Source of the DNA: Odiellus spinosus
Taxonomy: Eukaryota > Arthropoda > Arachnida > Opiliones > Phalangiidae
Reading direction: 5' to 3'
Assembly: GCA_963920705.1 (NCBI GenBank)
Contig: CAWUCO010000268.1
Coordinates: forward strand, 1,674,001-1,738,000
DNA: 64,000 nucleotides
Numbering within the stretch: the first letter of the stretch is position 1; each line of letters starts with the position of its first letter. The notes under the pieces were generated by a model, which saw only the letters and a list, made by a program, of their open reading frames with translations, ran no database searches and was not told the DNA's origin. Made by a program: the position numbers and the translations under genes. Shown in pieces: positions 25,110 to 38,289 of this stretch.

Positions 25110-25985
25110 ATTTAGACTGTCCATTAACTGCTCTTTCGAATGACTTTGGTTTTGTCTAAATTGCAAAATTGTGACCAATATAAAATTGGTTAAAATTAAG
25201 CAAAAACGCTTAAAAGTCCAAGATTATTGGATTCAAATGGACACAAAACTTTTGATTTTTAAGCGATTTAGACAAAGTTAAGACCACTCGAAAGAGCAAA
25301 TATTGGTCTATCTAAAAAACAAGAGTTTTGGAAAATCCGTTGAAAAACATGGAAAATATGGACAATTCAAAAAGCATCTAATATCAAAAAGCGAATTTTT
25401 AAAATCTGAAATTTGACTATTTTGATATTCTATGATTTCTTGAATTGGCCATATTTTTCTTGTTTTTCAACGGATTTTTGAAAACTCTTATTATTTAGAC
25501 TGTCCATTAACTGCTCTTTCGAATGACTTTGGTTTTGTCTAAATTGCAAAATTGTGACCAATATAAAATTGGTTAAAATTAAGCAAAAACGCTTAAAAGT
25601 CCAAGATTATTGGATTCAAATGGACACAAAACTTTTGATTTTTAAGCGATTTAGACAAAGTTAAGACCACTCGAAAGAGCAAATATTGGTCTATCTAAAA
25701 AACAAGAGTTTTGGAAAATCCGTTGAAAAACATGGAAAATATGGACAATTCAAAAAGCATCTAATATCAAAAAGCGAATTTTTAAAATCTGAAATTTGAC
25801 TATTTTGATATTGTATGATTTCTTGAATTGGCCATATTTTTCTTGTTTTTCAACGGATTTTTGAAAACTCTTATTATTTAGACTGTCCATTAATTGCTCT
25901 TTCGAATGACTTTGGTTTTGTCTAAATTGCAAAATTGTGACCAATATAAAATTGGTTAAAATTAAGCAAAAACGCTTAAAAGTCC
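25110..25985 (-). repeat. Single-monomer tandem duplication with private marks
   Basis: CCATTAACTGCTC occurs at about 25,122 and 25,505, one monomer apart. Both are followed by CGCTTAAAAGTCC and GACAAAGTTAAG. A third CGCTTAAAAGTCC lies at about 25,974. These are recent one-unit copies. Confidence 0.7.
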
Positions 25986-26315
25986 AAGATTATTGGATTC
26001 AAATGGACACAAAACTTTTGTTTTTTAAGCGATTTAGACAAAATTAAGACCACTCGAAAGAGCAAATATTGGTCTATCTTAAAATCAAGAGTTTTGGAAA
26101 ATCCGATGAAAAACATGGAAAATATGGACAATTCAAAAAGCATCTAATATCAAAAAGCGAATTTTGAAAATCTGAAATTTGACTATTTTGATATTCTATG
26201 ATTTCTTGAATTGGCCATATTTTTCTTGTTTTTCAACGGATTTTTGAAAACTCTTGTTATTTAGACTGTCCATTAATTGCTCTTTCGAATGACTTTGGTT
26301 TTGTCTAAATTGCAA

Positions 26316-27860
26316 AATTATGACCAATATTAAATTGGTTAAAATTAAGCAAAAACGCTTAAAAATCCAAGATTATTGGATTCAAATGAACACAAAACTT
26401 TTGATTTTTAAGCGGTTAAGACAAAATTAAGACCACTCGAAAGAGCAAATATTGGTCTATCTAAAAAACAAGAGTTTTGGAAAATCCGTTGAAAAACATG
26501 GAAAATATGGACAATTCAAAAAGCATCTAATATCAAAAAGCGAATTTTGAAAATCTGAAATTTGACTATTTTGATATTCTATGATTTCTTGAATTGGCCA
26601 TATTTTTCTTGTTTTTCAACGGATTTTTGAAAACTCTTATTATTTAAACTGTCCATTAATTGCTATTTCGAATGACTTTGGTTTTGTCTAAATTGCAAAA
26701 TTGTGACAAATATAAAATTGGTTAAAATAAAGCAAAAACACTTAAAAATCCAAGATTATTGGATTCAAATGGACACAAAACTTTTGATTTTTAAGCGATT
26801 TAGACAAAATTAAGACCACTCGAAAGAGCAAATATTGGTCTATCTGAAAATCAAGAGTTTTGGAAAATCCGTTGAAAAACATGGAAAATATGGACAATTC
26901 AAAAAGCATCTAATATCAAAAAGCGAATTTTGAAAATCTGAAATTTGACTATTTTGATATTCTATGATTTCTTGAATTGGCCATATTTTTCTTGTTTTTC
27001 AACGGATTTTTGAAAACTCTTGTTATTTAGACTGTCCATTAATTGCTCTTTCGAATGACTTTGGTTTTGTCTAAATTGCAAAATTATGACCAATATAAAA
27101 TTGGTTAAAATTAAGCAAAAACGCTTAAAAATCCAAGATTATTGGATTCAAATGAACACAAAACTTTTGATTTTTAAGCGGTTAAGACAAAATTAAGACC
27201 ACTCGAAAGAGCAAATATTGGTCTATCTAAAAAACAAGAGTTTTGGAAAATCCGTTGAAAAACATGGAAAATATGGACAATTCAAAAAGCATCTAATATC
27301 AAAAAGCGAATTTTGAAAATCTGAAATTTGACTATTTTGATATTCTATGATTTCTTGAATTGGCCATATTTTTCTTGTTTTTCAACGGATTTTTGAAAAC
27401 TCTTATTATTTAAACTGTCCATTAATTGCTATTTCGAATGACTTTGGTTTTGTCTAAATTGCAAAATTGTGACAAATATAAAATTGGTTAAAATAAAGCA
27501 AAAACACTTAAAAATCCAAGATTATTGGATTCAAATGGACACAAAACTTTTGATTTTTAAGCGATTTAGACAAAATTAAGACCACTCGAAAGAGCAAATA
27601 TTGGTCTATCTAAAAAACAAGAGTTTTGGAAAATCCGTTGAAAAACATGGAAAATATGGACAATTCAAAAAGCATCTAATATCAAAAAGCGAATTTTGAA
27701 AATCTGAAATTTGACTATTTTGATATTCTATGATTTCTTGAATTGGCCATATTTTTCTTGTTTTTCAACGGATTTTTGAAAACTCTTATTATTTAAACTG
27801 TCCATTAATTGCTATTTCGAATGACTTTGGTTTTGTCTAAATTGCAAAATTGTGACAAAT
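26316..27860 (-). repeat. Dimer tandem duplication (offset 766 bp)
   Basis: AATTATGACCAATAT followed by GGTTAAGACAAAATT and TTTAAACTGTCC with GCTATTTCG occurs near 26,316-26,670 and again near 27,084-27,436. The GCTATTTCG arm A is then repeated once more one monomer later, near 27,810. Small differences (TATTAAATTGG against TATAAAATTGG) show that the copies are not perfectly identical. Confidence 0.7.
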
Positions 27861-30800
27861 ATAAAATTGGTTAAAATAAAGCAAAAACACTTAAAAATCC
27901 AAGATTATTGGATTCAAATGGACACAAAACTTTTGATTTTTAAGCGATTTAGACAAAATTAAGACCACTCGAAAGAGCAAATATTGGTCTATCTGAAAAT
28001 CAAGAGTTTTGGAAAATCCGTTGAAAAACATGGAAAATATGGACAATTCAAAAAGCATCTAATATCAAAAAGCGAATTTTGAAAATCTGAAATTTGACTA
28101 TTTTGATATTCTATGATTTCTTGAATTGGCCATATTTTTCTTGTTTTTCAACGGATTTTTGAAAACTCTTATTATTTAGACTGTCCATTAATTGCTCTTT
28201 CGAATGAATTTGGTTTTGTCTAAATTGCAAAATTGTGACAAATATAAAATTGGTTAAAATAAAGCAAAAACACTTAAAAATCCAAGATTATTGGATTCAA
28301 ATGGACACAAAACTTTTGATTTTTAAGCGATTTAGACAAAATTAAGACCACTCGAAAGAGCAAATATTGGTCTATCTTAAAATCAAGAGTTTTGGAAAAT
28401 CCGTTGAAAAACATGGAAAATATGGACAATTCAAAAAGCATCTAATATCAAAAAGCGAATTTTGAAAATCTGAAATTTGACTATTTTGATATTCTATGAT
28501 TTCTTGAATTGGCCATATTTTTCTTGTTTTTCAACGGATTTTTGAAAACTCTTATTATTTAGACTGTCCATTAATTGCTCTTTCGAATGACTTTGGTTTT
28601 GTCTAAATTGCAAAATTGTGACCAATATAAAATTGGTTAAAATAAAGCAAAAACCCTTAAAAATCCAAGATTATTGGATTCAAATGGACACAAAACTTTT
28701 GATTTTTAAGCGATTTAGACAAAATTAAGACCACTCGAAAGAGCAAATATTGGTATATCTAAAAAACAAGAGTTTTGGAAAATCCGTTGAAAAACATGGA
28801 AAATATGGACAATTCAAAAAACATCTAATATCAAAAAGCGAATTTTTAAAATCTGAAATTTGACTATTTTGATATTGTATGATTTCTTGAATTGGCCATA
28901 TTTTTCTTGTTTTTCAACGGATTTTTGAAAACTCTTATTATTTAGACTGTCCATTAATTGCTCTTTCGAATGACTTTGGTTTTGTCTAAATTACAAAATT
29001 GTGACCAATATAAAATTGGTTAAAATTAAGCAAAAACGCTTAAAAATCCAAGATTATTGGATTCAAATGGACACAAAACTTTTGATTTTTAAGCGATTTA
29101 GACAAAATTAAGACCACTCGAAAGAGCAAATATTGGTCTATCTAAAAAACAAGAGTTTTGGAAAATCCGTTGAAAAACATGGAAAATATGGACAATTCAA
29201 AAAGCATCTAATATCAAAAAGCGAATTTTTAAAATCTGAAATTTGACTATTTTGATATTGTATGATTTCTTGAATTGGCCATATTTTTCTTGTTTTTCAA
29301 CGGATTTTTGAAAACTCTAGTTATTTAGACTGTCCATTAATTGCTCTTTCGAATGACTTTGGTTTTGTCTAAATTGCAAAATTGTGACAAATATAAAATT
29401 GGTTAAAATAAAGCAAAAACACTTAAAAATCCAAGATTATTGGATTCAAATGGACACAAAACTTTTGATTTTTAAGCGATTTAGACAAAATTAAGACCAC
29501 TCGAAAGAGCAAATATTGGTCTATCTAAAAAACAAGAGTTTTGGAAAATCCGTTGAAAAACATGGAAAATATGGACAATTCAAAAAGCATCTAATATCAA
29601 AAAGCGAATTTTTAAAATCTGAAATTTGACTATTTTGATATTGTATGATTTCTTGAATTGGCCATATTTTTCTTGTTTTTCAACGGATTTTTGAAAACTC
29701 TAGTTATTTAGACTGTCCATTAATTGCTCTTTCGAATGACTTTGGTTTTGTCTAAATTGCAAAATTGTGACAAATATAAAATTGGTTAAAATAAAGCAAA
29801 AACACTTAAAAATCCAAGATTATTGGATTCAAATAGACACAAAACTTTTGATTTTTAAGCGATTTAGACAAAATTAAGACCACTCGAAAGAGCAAATATT
29901 GGTCTATCTAAAAAACAAGAGTTTTGGAAAATCCGTTGAAAAACATGGAAAATATGGACAATTCAAAAAACATCTAGTATCAAAAAGCGAATTTTGAAAA
30001 TCTGAAATTTGACTATTTTGATATTGTATGATTTCTTGAATTGGCCATATTTTTCTTGTTTTTCAACGGATTTTTGAAAACTCTTGTTATTTAGACTGTC
30101 CATTAATTGCTCTTTCGAATGACTTTGGTTTTGTCTAAATTGCAAAATTGTGACAAATATAAAATTGGTTAAAATAAAGCAAAAACACTTAAAAATCCAA
30201 GATTATTGGATTCAAATAGACACAAAACTTTTGATTTTTAAGCGATTTAGACAAAATTAAGACCACTCGAAAGAGCAAATATTGGTCTATCTAAAAAACA
30301 AGAGTTTTGGAAAATCCGTTGAAAAACATGGAAAATATGGACAATTCAAAAAGCATCTAATATCAAAAAGCGAATTTTTAAAATCTGAAATTTGACTATT
30401 TTGATATTGTATGATTTCTTGAATTGGCCATATTTTTCTTGTTTTTCAACGGATTTTTGAAAACTCTAGTTATTTAGACTGTCCATTAATTGCTCTTTCG
30501 AATGACTTTGGTTTTGTCTAAATTGCAAAATTGTGACAAATATAAAATTGGTTAAAATAAAGCAAAAACACTTAAAAATCCAAGATTATTGGATTCAAAT
30601 AGACACAAAACTTTTGATTTTTAAGCGATTTAGACAAAATTAAGACCACTCGAAAGAGCAAATATTGGTCTATCTAAAAAACTAGAGTTTTGGAAAATCC
30701 GTTGAAAAACATGGAAAATATGGACAATTCAAAAAACATCTAGTATCAAAAAGCGAATTTTGAAAATCTGAAATTTGACTATTTTGATATTGTATGATTT

Positions 30801-33511
30801 CTTGAATTGGCCATATTTTTCTTGTTTTTCAACGGATTTTTGAAAACTCTTGTTATTTAGACTGTCCATTAATTGCTCTTTCGAATGACTTTGGTTTTGT
30901 CTAAATTGCAAAATTGTGACAAATATAAAATTGGTTAAAATAAAGCAAAAACACTTAAAAATCCAAGATTATTGGATTAAAATGGACACAAAACTTTTGA
31001 TTTTTAAGCGATTTAGACAAAATTAAGACCACTCGAAAGAGCAAATATTGGTCTATCTAAAAAAAAGAGTTTTGGAAAATCCGTTGAAAAACATGGAAAA
31101 TATGGACAATTCAAAAAGCATCTAAAATCAAAAAGCGAATTTTTAAAATCTGAAATTTGACTATTTTGATATTGTATGATTTCTTGAATTGGCCATATTT
31201 TTCTTGTTTTTCAACGGATTTTTGAAAACTCTAGTTATTTAGACTGTCCATTAATTGCTCTTTCGAATGACTTTGGTTTTGTCTAAATTGCAAAATTGTG
31301 ACAAATATAAAATTGGTTAAAATAAAGCAAAAACACTTAAAAATCCAAGATTATTGGATTCAAATGGACACAAAACTTTTGATTTTTAAGCGATTTAGAC
31401 AAAATTAAGACCACTCGAAAGAGCAAATATTGGTCTATCTAAAAAACAAGAGTTTTGGAAAATCCGTTGAAAAACATGGAAAATATGGACAATTCAAAAA
31501 ACATCTAGTATCAAAAAGCGAATTTTGAAAATCTGAAATTTGACTATTTTGATATTGTATGATTTCTTGAATTGGCCATATTTTTCTTGTTTTTCAACGG
31601 ATTTTTGAAAACTCTTGTTATTTAGACTGTCCATTAATTGCTCTTTCGAATGACTTTGGTTTTGTCTAAATTGCAAAATTGTGACAAATATAAAATTGGT
31701 TAAAATAAAGCAAAAACACTTAAAAATCCAAGATTATTGGATTAAAATGGACACAAAACTTTTGATTTTTAAGCGATTTAGACAAAATTAAGACCACTCG
31801 AAAGAGCAAATATTGGTCTATCTAAAAAAAAAGAGTTTTGGAAAATCCGATGAAAAACATGGAAAATATGGACAATTCAAAAAGCATCTAATATCAAAAA
31901 GCGAATTTTTAAAATCTGAAATTTGACTATTTTGATATTGTTTGATTTCTTGAATTGGCCATATTTTTCTTGTTTTTCAACGGATTTTTGAAAACTCTAG
32001 TTATTTAGACTGTCCATTAATTGCTCTTTCGAATGACTTTGGTTTTGTCTAAATTGCAAAATTGTGACAAATATAAAATTGGTTAAAATAAAGCAAAAAC
32101 ACTTAAAAATCCAAGATTATTGGATCCAAATGGACACAAAACTTTTGATTTTTAAGCGATTTAGACAAAATTAAGACCACTCGAAAGAGCAAATATTGGT
32201 CTATCTAAAAAACAAGAGTTTTGGAAAATCCGTTGAAATACATGGAAAATATGGACAATTCAAAAAGCATCTAATATCAAAAAGCGAATTTTTAAAATCT
32301 GAAATTTGACTATTTTGATATTGTATGATTTCTTGAATTGGCCATATTTTTCTTGTTTTTCCACGAATTTTTGAAAACTCTTGTTATTTAGACTGTCCAT
32401 TAATTGCTCTTTCGAATGACTTTGGTTTTGTCTAAATTGCAAAATTATGACCAATATAAAATTGGTTAAAATTAAGCAAAAACGCTTAAAAATCCAAGAT
32501 TATTGGATTCAAATGAACACAAAACTTTTGATTTTTAAGCGGTTAAGACAAAATTAAGACCACTCGAAAGAGCAAATATTGGTCTATCTAAAAAACAAGA
32601 GTTTTGGAAAATCCGTTGAAAAACATGGAAAATATGGACAATTCAAAAAGCATCTAATATCAAAAAGCGAATTTTGAAAATCTGAAATTTGACTATTTTG
32701 ATATTCTATGATTTCTTGAATTGGCCATATTTTTCTTGTTTTTCAACGGATTTTTGAAAACTCTTATTATTTAGACTGTCCATTAATTGCTCTTTCGAAT
32801 GACTTTGGTTTTGTCTAAATTGCAAAATTGTGACCAATATAAAATTGGTTAAAATTAAGCAAAAACGCTTAAAAGTCCAAGATTATTGGATTCAAATGGA
32901 CACAAAACTTTTGATTTTTAAGCGATTTAGACAAAATTAAGACCACTCGAAAGAGCAAATATTGGTCTATCTAAAAAACAAGAGTTTTGGAAAATCCGTT
33001 GAAAAACATGGAAAATATGGACAATTCAAAAAGCATCTAATATCAAAAATCGAATTTTGAAAATCTGAAATTTGACTATTTTGATATTCTATGATTTCTT
33101 GAATTGGCCATATTTTTCTTGTTTTTCAACGGATTTTTGAAAACTCTTATTATTTAGACTGTCCATTAATTGCTCTTTCGAATGACTTTGGTTTTGTCTA
33201 AATTGCAAAATTGTGACCAATATAAAATTGGTTAAAATAAAGCAAAAACACTTAAAAATCCAAGATTATTGGATTCAAATGGACACAAAACTTTTGATTT
33301 TTAAGCGATTTAGACAAAATTAAGACCACTCGAAAGAGCAAATATTGGTCTATCTAAAAAACAAGAGTTTTGGAAAATCCGTTGAAAAACATGGAAAATA
33401 TGGACAATTCAAAATACATCTAATATCAAAAAGCGAATTTTTAAAATCTGAAATTTGACAATTTTGATATTGTATGGTTTCTTGAATTGGCCATAATTTT
33501 CTTGTTTTTCA

Positions 33512-33868
33512 ACGGATTTTCCAAAACTCTTGATTTTCAGATAGACCAATATTTGCTCTTTCGAGTGGTCTTAATTTTGTCTAAATCGCTTAAAAATCAA
33601 AAGTTTTGTGTCCATTTGAATCCAATAATCTTGGATTTTTAAGCGTTTTTGCTTAATTTTAACCAATTTTATATTGGTCACAATTTTGCAATTTAGACAA
33701 AACCAAAGTCATTCGAAAGAGCAATTAATGGACAGTCTAAATAATAAGAGTTTTCAAAAATCCGTTGAAAAACAAGAAAAATATGGCCAATTCAAGAAAC
33801 CATACAATATCAAAATAGCCAAATTTCAGATTTTAAAAATTCGCTTTTTGATATTAGATGTTTTTTGA
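33512..33868 (+). repeat. Single forward monomer inside reverse array (switches J2 and J3)
   Basis: A reverse-complemented arm A (ending CCATAATTTTCTTG) changes to forward arm-B sequence (CCAAAACTCTTGATTTTCAG) within TGTTTTTCAACGGATTTT at 33,503-33,520. Forward spacer, arm A (from about 33,686, with ACCATAC and ATAGCC), tip and the inner part of B follow. The array returns to reversed arm A at TTGAATTG, 33,865-33,872. Equivalent points in the reverse monomers on either side (33,208 and 33,974) are 766 bp apart, exactly two periods, so the insertion keeps the array in register. Confidence 0.9.
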
Positions 33869-34660
33869 ATTGGCCATATTTTTCTTGTTTTTCAACGGAT
33901 TTTTGAAAACTCTTATTATTTAGACTGTCCATTAATTGCTCTTTCGAATGACTTTGGTTTTGTCTAAATTGCAAAATTGTGACAAATATAAAATTGGTTA
34001 AAATAAAGCAAAAACACTTAAAAATCCAAGATTATTGGATTCAAATGGACACAAAACTTTTGATTTTTAAGCGATTTAGACAAAATTAAGACCACTCGAA
34101 AGAGCAAATATTGGTCTATCTGAAAATCAAGAGTTTTGGAAAATCCGTTGAAAAACATGGAAAATATGGACAATTCAAAAAGCATCTAATATCAAAAAGC
34201 GAATTTTGAAAATCTGAAATTTGACTATTTTGATATTCTATGATTTCTTGAATTGGCCATATTTTTCTTGTTTTTCAACGGATTTTTGAAAACTCTTATT
34301 ATTTAGACTGTCCATTAATTGCTCTTTCGAATGACTTTGGTTTTGTCTAAATTGCAAAATTGTGACCAATATAAAATTGGTTAAAATTAAGCAAAAACGC
34401 TTAAAAATCCAAGATTATTGGATTCAAATGGACACAAAACTTTTGATTTTTAAGCGATTTAGACAAAAGTAAGACCACTCGAAAGAGCAAATATTGGTCT
34501 ATCTAAAAAACAAGAGTTTTGGAAAATCCGTTGAAAAACATGGAAAATATGGACAATTCAAAAAACATCTAATATCAAAAAGCGAATTTTTAAAATCTGA
34601 AATTTGACAATTTTGATATTGTATGGTTTCTTGAATTGGCCATAATTTTCTTGTTTTTCA
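33869..34660 (-). repeat. Reverse-oriented interval between the two inverted monomers
   Basis: About two monomers in reverse orientation separate two near-identical forward insertions. One B arm reads CTATCTGAAAATCAAG; the last has GACAAAAGTAAGACC. Confidence 0.9.
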
Positions 34661-35015
34661 ACGGATTTTCCAAAACTCTTGATTTTAAGATAGACCAATA
34701 TTTCTCTTTCGAGTGGTCTTAATTTTGTCTAACTCGCTTAAAAATCAAAAGTTTTGTGTCCATTTGAATCCAATAATCTTGGATTTTTAAGCGTTTTTGC
34801 TTAATTTTAACCAATTTTATATTGGTCACAATTTTGCAATTTAGACAAAACCAAAGTCATTCGAAAGAGCAATTAATGGACAGTCTAAATAATAAGAGTT
34901 TTCAAAAATCCGTTGAAAAACAAGAAAAATATGGCCAATTCAAGAAACCATACAATATCAAAATAGCCAAATTTCAGATTTAAAAATTCGCTTTTTTATA
35001 TTAGATGTTTTTTGA
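34661..35015 (+). repeat. Second single forward monomer (switches J4 and J5)
   Basis: The same switch types occur at the same monomer positions as in the first insertion: TGTTTTTCAACGGATTTT at 34,652-34,669 and TTGAATTG at 35,012-35,019. The distinctive CCATAATTTTC, ACCATACAATATC and ATAGCCAAATTTC marks are shared, at an offset of 1,149 bp (three monomers). Differences include GATTTTAAGATAG, a lost base in ATTTCTCTTTCG, CTAACTCGC and CTTTTTTATATTAG. It is a duplicate of the first insertion that has since acquired its own changes. Confidence 0.9.
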
Positions 35016-35645
35016 ATTGGCCATATTTTTCTTGTTTTTCAACGGATTTTTGAAAACTCTTATTATTTAGACTGTCCATTAATTGCTCTTTCGAATGACT
35101 TTGGTTTTGTCTAAATTGCAAAATTGTGACAAATATAAAATTGGTTAAAATAAAGCAAAAACACTTAAAAATCCAAGATTATTGGATTCAAATGGACACA
35201 AAACTTTTGATTTTTAAGCGATTTAGACAAAATTAAGACCACTCGAAAGAGCAAATATTGGTCTATCTGAAAATCAAGAGTTTTGGAAAATCCGTTGAAA
35301 ACATGGAAAATATGGACAATTCAAAAAGCATCTAATATCAAAAAGCGAATTTTGAAAATCTGAAATTTGACTATTTTGATATTCTATGATTTCTTGAATT
35401 GGCCATATTTTTCTTGTTTTTCAACGGATTTTTGAAAACTCTTATTATTTAGACTGTCCATTAATTGCTCTTTCGAATGAATTTGGTTTTGTCTAAATTG
35501 CAAAATTGTGACAAATATAAAATTGGTTAAAATAAAGCAAAAACACTTAAAAATCCAAGATTATTGGATTCAAATGGACACAAAACTTTTGATTTTTAAG
35601 CGATTTAGACAAAATTAAGACCACTCGAAAGAGCAAATATTGGTC

Positions 35646-37230
35646 TATCTTAAAATCAAGAGTTTTGGAAAATCCGTTGAAAAACATGGAAAATATGGAC
35701 AATTCAAAAAGCATCTAATATCAAAAAGCGAATTTTGAAAATCTGAAATTTGACTATTTTGATATTCTATGATTTCTTGAATTGGCCATATTTTTCTTGT
35801 TTTTCAACGGATTTTTGAAAACTCTTATTATTTAGACTGTCCATTAATTGCTCTTTCGAATGACTTTGGTTTTGTCTAGATTGCAAAATTGTGACCAATA
35901 TAAAATTGGTTAAAATAAAGCAAAAACCCTTAAAAATCCAAGATTATTGGATTCAAATGGACACAAAACTTTTGATTTTTAAGCGATTTAGACAAAATTA
36001 AGACCACTCGAAAGAGCAAATATTGGTATATCTAAAAAACAAGAGTTTTGGAAAATCCGTTGAAAAACATGGAAAATATGGACAATTCAAAAAACATCTA
36101 ATATCAAAAAGCGAATTTTTAAAATCTGAAATTTGACTATTTTGATATTGTATGATTTCTTGAATTGGCCATATTTTTCTTGTTTTTCAACGGATTTTTG
36201 AAAACTCTTATTATTTAGACTGTCCATTAATTGCTCTTTCGAATGACTTTGGTTTTGTCTAAATTACAAAATTGTGACCAATATAAAATTGGTTAAAATT
36301 AAGCAAAAACGCTTAAAAATCCAAGATCATTGGATTCAAATGGACACAAAACTTTTGATTTTTAAGCGATTTAGACAAAATTAAGACCACTCGAAAGAGC
36401 AAATATTGGTCTATCTAAAAAACAAGAGTTTTGGAAAATCCGTTGAAAAACATGGAAAATATGGACAATTCAAAAAGCATTTAATATCAAAAAGCGAATT
36501 TTTAAAATCTGAAATTTGACTATTTTGATATTGTATGATTTCTTGAATTTACCATATTTTTCTTGTTTTTCAACGGATTTTTGAAAACTCTTATTATTTA
36601 GACTGTCCATTAATTGCTCTTTCGAATGACTTTGGTTTTGTCTAAATTGCAAAATTGTGACAAATATAAAATTGGTTAAAATAAAGCAAAAACACTTAAA
36701 AATCCAAGATTATTGGATTCAAATGGACACAAAACTTTTGATTTTTAAGCGATTTAGACAAAATTAAGACCACTCGAAAGAGCAAATATTGGTCTATCTT
36801 AAAATCAAGAGTTTTGGAAAATCCGTTGAAAAACATGGAAAATATGGACAATTCAAAAAGCATCTAATATCAAAAAGCGAATTTTGAAAATCTGAAATTT
36901 GACTATTTTGATATTCTATGATTTCTTGAATTGGCCATATTTTTCTTGTTTTTCAACGGATTTTTGAAAACTCTTATTATTTAGACTGTCCATTAATTGC
37001 TCTTTCGAATGACTTTGGTTTTGTCTAAATTGCAAAATTGTGACCAATATAAAATTGGTTAAAATAAAGCAAAAACCCTTAAAAATCCAAGATTATTGGA
37101 TTCAAATGGACACAAAACTTTTGATTTTTAAGCGATTTAGACAAAATTAAGACCACTCGAAAGAGCAAATATTGGTATATCTAAAAAACAAGAGTTTTGG
37201 AAAATCCGTTGAAAAACATGGAAAATATGG
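35646..37230 (-). repeat. 3-monomer tandem duplication (offset 1,149 bp)
   Basis: TCTATCTTAAAATC (35,646 and 36,797), AAAAACCCTTAAAA (35,924 and 37,073) and GGTATATCTAAAA (36,025 and 37,174) repeat together. The GGTATATCT monomer is repeated once more one unit later, near 37,556. Confidence 0.75.
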
Positions 37231-38289
37231 ACAATTCAAAAAACATCTAATATCAAAAAGCGAATTTTTAAAATCTGAAATTTGACTATTTTGATATTGT
37301 ATGATTTCTTGAATTGGCCATATTTTTCTTGTTTTTCAACGGATTTTTGAAAACTCTTATTATTTAGACTGTCCATTAATTGCTCTTTCGAATGACTTTG
37401 GTTTTGTCTAAATTGCAAAATTGTGACCAATATAAAATTGGTTAAAATTAAGCAAAAACGCTTAAAAATCCAAGATTATTGGATTCAAATGGACACAAAA
37501 CTTTTGATTTTTAAGCGATTTAGACAAAATTAAGACCACTCGAAAGAGCAAATATTGGTATATCTAAAAAACAAGAGTTTTGGAAAATCCGTTGAAAAAC
37601 ATGGAAAATATGGACAATTCAAAAAACATCTAATATCAAAAAGCGAATTTTTAAAATCTGAAATTTGACTATTTTGATATTGTATGATTTCTTGAATTGG
37701 CCATATTTTTCTTGTTTTTCAACGGATTTTTGAAAACTCTTATTATTTAGACTGTCCATTAATTGCTCTTTCGAATGACTTTGGTTTTGTCTAAATTGCA
37801 AAATTGTGACCAATATAAAATTGGTTAAAATTAAGCAAAAACGCTTAAAAATCCAAGATTATTGGATTCAAATGGACACAAAACTTTTGATTTTTAAGCG
37901 ATTTAGACAAAATTAGACCACTCGAAAGAGCAAATATTGGTCTATCTAAAAAACAAGAGTTTTGGAAAATCCGTTGAAAAACAAGAAAAATATGGTCAAT
38001 TCAAAAAACATCTAATATCAAAAAGCGAATTTTTAAAATCTGAAATTTGACTATTTTGATATTCTATGATTTCTTGAATTGGCCATATTTTTCTTGTTTT
38101 TCAACGGATTTTTGAAAACTCTTATTATCTAGACTGTCCATTAATTGCTCTTTCGAATGACTTTGGTTTTGTCTAAATTGCAAAATTGTGACCAATATGA
38201 AATTGGTTAAAATTAAGCAAAAACACTTAAAAATCCAAGATTATTGGATTCAAATGGACACAAAAATTTTGATTTTTAAGCGATTTAGA

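Larger units (their letters stand above)
21700..32750 (-). repeat. 22-monomer offset duplication (~8,425 bp)
   Basis: About 21,900-24,330 matches about 30,330-32,750. Shared private marks are TCAAATAGACACAAAAC (22,171 and 30,595), CATCTAAAATC (about 22,695 and 31,120), TATTGTTTGATTTC (about 23,513 and 31,938), GGATCCAAATGG (about 23,698 and 32,123), GTTGAAATACATGG (23,807 and 32,232), CCACGAATTTTTG, AATTATGACCAATAT (about 24,019 and 32,444) and GGTTAAGACAAAATT (about 24,115 and 32,540). The match ends where 24,345 has TTTAAACTG and 32,770 has TTTAGACTG. In the right copy the TCAAATAGAC unit is itself multiplied (29.83, 30.21 and 30.60 kb). Confidence 0.85.
15036..33511 (-). repeat. Reverse-oriented satellite block 1
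   Basis: About 48 monomers in the opposite order (rcB-tip-rcA-spacer). The left end is the J1 switch at 15,032-15,039 and the right end the J2 switch at 33,503-33,520. Several arm-A variants mark subfamilies: CTCTAGTTATTTAG (17.8, 20.9, 21.7, 22.0, 22.8, 23.6, 29.3, 29.7, 30.5, 31.2 and 32.0 kb) and CTCTTATTATTTAAACTG (24.3, 26.6, 27.4 and 27.8 kb). B-arm changes such as GGTTAAGACAAAATT (24.1, 26.4, 27.2 and 32.5 kb) mark others. No other sequence class is present. Confidence 0.95.
33300..35110. repeat. 3-monomer higher-order repeat carrying an inverted unit
   Basis: The pair of forward monomers and their flanks repeat at 1,149 bp. Both copies share the otherwise rare GACAATTTTGATATTGTATGG before the switch. 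The inversion therefore arose once and was then copied as part of a mixed-orientation unit. Confidence 0.82.
27980..36550 (-). repeat. 19-monomer offset duplication (~7,273 bp)
   Basis: About 27,980-29,280 matches about 35,250-36,550. Shared marks are CGAATGAATTTGG (28,201 and 35,473), TCTATCTTAAAATC (about 28,373 and 35,646), AAAAACCCTTAAAA (about 28,648 and 35,924), GGTATATCTAAAA (about 28,752 and 36,025) and AAATTACAAAATTG (28,991 and 36,264). The left copy ends where CTCTAGTT appears (29.31 kb); the right copy has CTCTTATT there. The right copy begins just after the second inverted monomer insertion. Confidence 0.8.
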
